DNA of 9,368 nucleotides. Origin: Actinobacteria bacterium UBA3012. Lineage in GTDB: Bacteria > Actinomycetota > Actinomycetes > Nanopelagicales > Nanopelagicaceae. Made by a program: the position numbers and the translations under genes. Positions 6,082 through 9,368 of the stretch are shown in pieces. Within the stretch, counting starts at the first letter, position 1, and the number at the start of each line of letters is the position of its first letter. Location: NCBI GenBank assembly GCA_002346305.1, contig DDZI01000048.1, positions 3,301-12,668 on the forward strand, in the 5' to 3' direction. A model generated the notes under the pieces. The model was not told the origin of the DNA. It worked only from the letters and a program-made list of their open reading frames with translations, and did not search any database.

Positions 6082-6591
6082 ATGAGCCCCAAATTAATCC
6101 CAGGTGTGAATGGCTGCCTCCTTGTTGGGCCGAACCTGGCCACCTCGATCGCCGGTCGCTCTCATCCTTTGCGGGCCGGGGCGCCATCAGATCGAGAATT
6201 CTTTGGATCCTTGCGTTCGCAAGCAGATTTGATCTTGGTCGGTGGCAAAACTTTTATCGCAGAGCCTTACCGGCAGAGTTCGGTTCCGCTGGCAATTTAT
6301 GCGACTAGTAATTTGCTCGCAATTAAATCAAACCCGGTGGCGCGAGTAGTGAGCGGAGAAATTGACGATGTTGTTTCAAAATTGCGAAACAGTTTTGGTG
6401 GTGAACCCAAAATCTTGTGTGAAGGTGGTCCAACTTTAATCAGCGCGCTGATTCAAATGAACCTTCTGGATCAACTCTTTCTATCACGATCTACATTAGA
6501 TGGAGATAGTGATTTTTTTAATGTGGATCTAACCAAAAAAATGCTACTGGCAAGTAGTTCTGCTGTGCTAGATCACTATCAAAAGCAGTAG
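6082..6591 (+). CDS. Short RibD C-terminal-domain (DHFR-like) reductase family protein
   Basis: This 169-residue protein resembles the RibD_C/pyrimidine-reductase family. Visible family features are GRSHPL-(x)-DREFF (about 25-41), the ADLILVGGKTFIAEPYR segment (48-64), and ILCEGGPTLISALI (about 111-124) followed by the LLDQLFLS strand. The EGGPT loop is the NADPH-binding signature of RibD-type reductases, which reduce the ribosyl-amino-pyrimidine in riboflavin synthesis or act on related pyrimidines. It lacks a deaminase domain and is shorter than the roughly 230-250 residues usual for actinobacterial stand-alone members: the region between the two main motifs is compressed. The usual S-x-DG of the first strand is not evident, so catalysis is uncertain. 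It is divergent from ripC and transcribed in the same direction as the DUF3000 gene 49 bases on. From memory, M. tuberculosis has a comparable gene (Rv2671) in the Rv2680-Rv2681 neighbourhood. Confidence 0.8.
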   Translation: MSPKLIPGVNGCLLVGPNLATSIAGRSHPLRAGAPSDREFFGSLRSQADLILVGGKTFIAEPYRQSSVPLAIYATSNLLAIKSNPVARVVSGEIDDVVSKLRNSFGGEPKILCEGGPTLISALIQMNLLDQLFLSRSTLDGDSDFFNVDLTKKMLLASSSAVLDHYQKQ

Positions 6592-6594
6592 TAA

Positions 6595-6602
6595 GGCGCG
6601 CC
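6595..6602. repeat. Perfect palindrome GGCGCGCC in an intergenic gap
   Basis: GGCGCGCC lies 3 bases after the RibD-like stop and extends by A/T to a 10-bp palindrome (6594-6603). A perfect palindrome leaves no good RNA loop and no U-tract follows directly, so it is not a convincing terminator. It may be a protein-binding site or chance, though it stands out in AT-rich surroundings. Confidence 0.4.
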
Positions 6603-6628
6603 TACCCGAATTTTCAAGCAGTAATCTT

Positions 6629-6634
6629 TACTCT
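6629..6634 (+). promoter_or_regulatory. Candidate -10 element for a leaderless DUF3000-RNase D transcript
   Basis: TACTCT (6629-6634) stands six bases before the ATG at 6641 with no Shine-Dalgarno between. TAATCT at 6622-6627 is an alternative hexamer. No clear -35 is present in the AT-rich sequence upstream. Confidence 0.4.
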
Positions 6635-6640
6635 TAGTGA

Positions 6641-7219
6641 ATGGTTAATGCAGTTGGAAGCAATGATTTTCCAGCAGCGGCCTCAGCGTTAAGAAATTTC
6701 ACTCCTCGCATTGAAATTGAAATAGAAGAAACTCCAGCACCTGCAAAGTTGGCCACTCATGCATTGGCCTTATCTGCTGAATGCATTGTCGAAGATGAAG
6801 AATTAGCATCTGGAAGATTTGTTTTACTTTATGAACCCGAAGGTCATGACACATGGGATGGAAATTTTAGATGTGTAACTTTTATACGGGCCCAAATGGA
6901 ATTGCAGATGGGTGTTGATCCACTTCTTCCTGAAGTTGGATGGTCTTGGTTTGAAGATGCACTAAATGGTCTAGAAGTAACTGCAACTAGTGGAACAGTC
7001 ACGCAAGCAACAAGTGCATCATTTGGTCAACTTGAAGAACGTGGCAGTGATTCAGAGATCGAGATTCGCGCATCTTGGACAGCAATCATTTCTGCAAAAA
7101 ATCCTAGTGAGATTTCTGCTCATTTTGCTGCGTGGTGCGAATTACTAGCGCAATGTGCCGGCCTAGCACCGATAACATTGGCTGATGGAGTCGCATCAAT
7201 TGCCAGAACTCGTTCCTGA
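6641..7219 (+). CDS. DUF3000 family protein (actinobacterial, unknown function)
   Basis: A 192-residue cytoplasmic protein with no signal peptide or membrane helix. The opening (FPAAASALRNF, then IEIEIEETPAPAKLATHALALSAE at about 23-46) and the core (GRFVLLYEP, WDGNFRCVTFIRAQME at about 81-96, VGWSWFEDAL at 109-118) match the DUF3000 family, which is restricted to Actinobacteria and usually encoded next to an RNase D/HRDC gene. No catalytic motif or known fold can be named and no biochemical role is established; context alone hints at a link with RNA processing. The end of the gene overlaps the RNase D frame by 35 bases, so the two are almost certainly co-translated. Start choice is supported by family-like sequence soon after the ATG and the TACTCT hexamer before it. 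Confidence 0.88.
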   Translation: MVNAVGSNDFPAAASALRNFTPRIEIEIEETPAPAKLATHALALSAECIVEDEELASGRFVLLYEPEGHDTWDGNFRCVTFIRAQMELQMGVDPLLPEVGWSWFEDALNGLEVTATSGTVTQATSASFGQLEERGSDSEIEIRASWTAIISAKNPSEISAHFAAWCELLAQCAGLAPITLADGVASIARTRS

Positions 7220-8495
7220 AGAATCTGTTGCGGAATCAGAGGTAGTTGAGTTACCACTTCGCGATAGACCAGTTGTGGGAATGCCTGATTTGATTACTGA
7301 TTTACCCGGATTGAAAGATGCCTGCAACAAATTAGCAAAAGGTAGTGGACCAATAGCGATTGATGCCGAACGGGCTTCAGGATATAAATATTCACAACGT
7401 GCATATTTAATTCAGATTCATCGCAAAGATGGCGGATTGCACTTAATCGATCCGATTCCTTTTAAGGACGAAGATTTTGGGCAATTAAATGAAATTTTGC
7501 AAAGTTGTCAAACAATTATTCATGCAAGCACACAGGATCTCCCATGCCTGCGTGAAATTGGCTTAAACCCTCGTTCATTATTTGATACCGAACTTGGTGC
7601 ACGTATCGCTGGGATGGCCAAAGTCGGTCTGGGTCCATTAACTGAGGAGTTGTTGGGCTTTCGTTTAGCAAAAGAACACTCAGCAGTTGATTGGTCCATC
7701 CGGCCTTTACATCAAGATTGGTTAACTTATGCCGCACTGGATGTTGATGTACTGCTTGATTTGAGAGATGCAGTTGAAGCAAAATTGATTGAGAGCAATA
7801 AATTAGATTGGGTTACCGAGGAGTTCGCTGCAATATTGGCATCCCCCACTCCTCAACCAAAACCTGATCGCTGGAAAAAAACATCAGGGATTCATAAAGT
7901 TAAGCGTCCTGATCAACTTGCAATCGTTCGTGAACTTTGGCGAGTACGAGACGAGATTGGCAGGGAAAAAGATATTGCTGGAGGCCGGATATTAAGTGAG
8001 CATGCAATTGTTGCTGCTGCCGCGACTGTTCCAAAAAATATTAATGAATTAAAAGGAATTTCAGCTTTCACACGCCAACCACCTGAATTGTTAAAAAAAT
8101 GGTGGGATGCAATTGCAATCGCAAGCACTAATCCGGAGTTCAAAACAAAAGGCCCAACAAGTGATGCTCCCCCAACTCAAATGCGAGTTTGGCGCGAGCG
8201 CGAACCTTTGGCCTATGCCCGGTTGACTCATGCCAAAGCTAGATTGAAAGAGGTTGCCGAAGCCAACTCACTCCCAGTAGAAAACATGGCACCTCCCGAG
8301 GTGGTCCGAAAATTGTGTTGGTACGCACCACTGACTGACTTAGCCCAGGTTGAACTGGCTTTAGCAAAAGCTGGGGCGCGGGCCTGGCAGATCCAATTAA
8401 TAGCCACGACTTTGGCTCAGATCCAATTTGAGACTGAACCGTTAGAGGCGGAGGTGGTTGCGGCCGAGGAGGTTGAAGCTGCCCAAAGTGAATGA
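7185..8495 (+). CDS. rnd: Ribonuclease D (DEDD 3'-5' exonuclease with HRDC domain)
   Basis: This 436-residue protein has a DEDD-family exonuclease domain at about 40-200. Exo I is IAIDAE with D60 and E62; Exo II includes QDLPCL with D118 plus the NPRSLFDTELGAR element; Exo III is YAALD with Y182 and D186 (DEDDy type). All metal-binding acidic residues are present, so the enzyme should be active in trimming structured RNA 3' ends such as tRNA precursors. An HRDC nucleic-acid-binding domain covers about 241-315, and a further helical region ends in an acidic tail (EAEVVAAEEVEAAQSE). The ATG at 7185 overlaps DUF3000 by 35 bases. A TTG at 7200, with GGAG at 7187-7190, is a rival start that would remove five residues; neither affects the fold. 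The pairing with DUF3000 is the standard actinobacterial arrangement (Rv2680-Rv2681 from memory). Confidence 0.92.
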   Translation: MESHQLPELVPEESVAESEVVELPLRDRPVVGMPDLITDLPGLKDACNKLAKGSGPIAIDAERASGYKYSQRAYLIQIHRKDGGLHLIDPIPFKDEDFGQLNEILQSCQTIIHASTQDLPCLREIGLNPRSLFDTELGARIAGMAKVGLGPLTEELLGFRLAKEHSAVDWSIRPLHQDWLTYAALDVDVLLDLRDAVEAKLIESNKLDWVTEEFAAILASPTPQPKPDRWKKTSGIHKVKRPDQLAIVRELWRVRDEIGREKDIAGGRILSEHAIVAAAATVPKNINELKGISAFTRQPPELLKKWWDAIAIASTNPEFKTKGPTSDAPPTQMRVWREREPLAYARLTHAKARLKEVAEANSLPVENMAPPEVVRKLCWYAPLTDLAQVELALAKAGARAWQIQLIATTLAQIQFETEPLEAEVVAAEEVEAAQSE

Positions 8496-8556
8496 GGCAG
8501 AGAAGGATGAATCACGCAAAATTCACTTCCTGACTCGGCGGGAACTTCCAGTTTAA

Positions 8557-8587
8557 GTTACCGGCTAGTAACATCGACTAGTAACAT
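8557..8587 (+). promoter_or_regulatory. Candidate operator/promoter of the thiolase gene: inverted and direct GTAAC repeats
   Basis: GTTAC (8557-8561) and GTAAC (8568-8572) form an inverted repeat with 6-base spacing. The ten-base word CTAGTAACAT then occurs twice, at 8565-8574 and 8578-8587, with a 13-base period. Each copy contains TAACAT, a TANNNT -10 candidate (8569-8574 and 8582-8587), so a repressor bound here would cover the promoter. The layout suits a dimeric repressor such as the TetR-type regulators of fatty-acid degradation, but the protein cannot be named from the site. Confidence 0.5.
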
Positions 8588-8590
8588 AAG

Positions 8591-8614
8591 GTCTAATCGC
8601 TTTTGAGATTAGGC
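8591..8614 (+). promoter_or_regulatory. Stem-loop in the thiolase leader
   Basis: CTAATC (8593-8598) and GATTAG (8607-8612) are exact reverse complements around an 8-base loop. A T-G wobble and a G-C pair extend the stem to eight pairs. It lies downstream of the putative -10 and about 20 bases before the ATG, so it would be in the 5' leader. There is no U-tract after it, which argues against a terminator. Confidence 0.4.
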
Positions 8615-8634
8615 GCTAGAGAAAAGGCAAGTAA

Positions 8635-9368
8635 ATGGCAGCTTCAGGCAATTCGATAAGTGATGTCTATTTAATTGACGCAGTTCGAACTCCTTTCGGC
8701 AAGGCCGGATCTTTATACGCCGGCACTCGTGCTGATGACATCATGGTTCGTTGTATCCGCGGATTATTAGAGCGCAATCCAAGTATTGATAGCGCAACTA
8801 TTGATGAGGTTGCAATTGCGGCTGCATCACAAACTGGTGATCAAGGAATGAACATTGGTCGCAGCGCTGCACTGTTAGCTGGAATTCCAAAAACAGTTCC
8901 TGGCTATTCGATTGATCGTTGGTGTGCCGGTGCTATGACATCAATGACAACCCTCGCTGGTGGAATCGCAATGGGAAGTTATGACTTAGCACTCGCTGGC
9001 GGCGTAGAACATATGGGAAATCACCCAATGGGTGAATTAATGGATCCAAACCCAAGATACATCGCTGAAAAACTAGTAGATCAAGATGCGCTTGCAATGG
9101 GTGCGACTGCGGAGCGTTTACATGACATGCTCCCCCACTTAACTCGTGAGCGTGCAGATAAATATGCACTTAACAGCCAGATTAAAACTGCTAAGGCTTA
9201 TGAAGCCGGAAAAATTCAAAGAGATTTAATTCCAGTTGCAGTAAGAAGTGAAGAACTTGGCTGGGGTGTTGCAACTGTTGATGAACCACCACGTCCTGGA
9301 ACAACATTAGAAGCACTTGCTGGTTTGAAAACTCCGTTTCGTCCCGCAGGCCGCGTTACTCCTGGAAA
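8635..9368 (+). CDS. fadA: Thiolase / acetyl-CoA C-acyltransferase, probable FadA (N-terminal part, cut by window end)
   Basis: The 244 visible codons encode the N-terminal half of a thiolase. The opening LIDAVRTPFGKAGSLYAG (13-30) is characteristic, and the nucleophile is C97 in IDRWCAGAMTSM. The loop LALAGGVEHMGNHPM follows. The His and second Cys of the C-terminal half are beyond the window. The DRWCAG context and the HMGNHPM loop suit beta-oxidation FadA-type (3-ketoacyl-CoA) thiolases rather than biosynthetic acetoacetyl-CoA thiolases, but subfamily assignment on half a protein is tentative. The ATG at 8635 has an AAGG ribosome-binding site at 8624-8627, seven bases upstream. The preceding operator-like repeats suggest regulated expression. 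A fadB-type multifunctional gene probably follows outside the window (inference from typical actinobacterial order). Confidence 0.9.
   Translation, partial: MAASGNSISDVYLIDAVRTPFGKAGSLYAGTRADDIMVRCIRGLLERNPSIDSATIDEVAIAAASQTGDQGMNIGRSAALLAGIPKTVPGYSIDRWCAGAMTSMTTLAGGIAMGSYDLALAGGVEHMGNHPMGELMDPNPRYIAEKLVDQDALAMGATAERLHDMLPHLTRERADKYALNSQIKTAKAYEAGKIQRDLIPVAVRSEELGWGVATVDEPPRPGTTLEALAGLKTPFRPAGRVTPG

Larger units (their letters stand above)
8496..8634. other. Intergenic region between RNase D and thiolase
   Basis: The 139 bases contain no reading frame worth calling. The first 60 bases show no terminator with a U-tract, only short inverted repeats (TGAAT/ATTCA at 8508-8525 and GGAACTTCC at 8541-8549). 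The second half holds the repeated GTAAC elements, candidate -10 hexamers and a leader hairpin described separately. This is the longest gene-free gap in the window and the one with most visible structure. Confidence 0.7.

Noticed and set aside
6591..6616. Intrinsic terminator after the RibD-like gene
   Set aside because: The GGCGCGCC palindrome has almost no loop and the T-run (TTTT) comes several bases later, so it does not form a standard terminator.

Overview
The window looks like chromosomal DNA of a small-genome, low-GC actinobacterium. The gene content is typical of Actinobacteria: a PimB-type mannosyltransferase, a RipC-like NlpC/P60 hydrolase, DUF3000 next to an RNase D, and a FadD15-type acyl-CoA ligase beside an SRPBCC protein and a ROK kinase. 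GC is only around 40-45% across most coding sequence, intergenic gaps are very short, and many genes overlap. This resembles the streamlined freshwater acI/Nanopelagicales group, but that placement is inference. There are no mobile elements, tRNA/rRNA genes, CRISPR arrays or prophage genes.

Layout. (1) 1-709, minus: a START/SRPBCC protein followed by the N-terminal part of a ROK sugar kinase, joined by a 1-base stop/start overlap. (2) 803-3805, plus: a long-chain acyl-CoA ligase, a sensor-less histidine kinase overlapping its last 20 bases, and a NarL-type response regulator 2 bases later. (3) 3802-5962, minus: a secreted NlpC/P60 peptidoglycan hydrolase, then a PimB-like mannosyltransferase 1 base downstream. 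The mannosyltransferase stop codon overlaps the response-regulator stop codon from the opposite strand. (4) 6082-6591, plus: a short RibD-C-like reductase. (5) 6641-8495, plus: DUF3000 protein and RNase D, overlapping. (6) 8635-9368, plus: a thiolase cut by the window end, preceded by a regulatory region with repeated GTAAC half-sites.

How the genes fit together. Blocks 1-3 match, from memory, the M. tuberculosis neighbourhood Rv2185c / fadD15 (Rv2187) / pimB' (Rv2188c) / ripC (Rv2190c), which is tied to the lipid and glycan envelope and cell-wall remodelling. What differs here is the two-component pair placed between the convergent fadD15 and pimB genes and co-transcribed with fadD15. Blocks 4-5 resemble the Rv2671 / Rv2680-Rv2681 neighbourhood, and the thiolase is probably the start of a fadA-fadB beta-oxidation operon.

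The most unusual item is the ligase-kinase-regulator cassette. The kinase has no sensor domain and a degraded G1 ATP-binding box, yet it keeps the phosphoacceptor and phosphatase-type HDxxxQ motif. A second theme is regulatory: four gene starts carry a TANNNT hexamer only 6-7 bases before the start codon, which suggests leaderless transcription.
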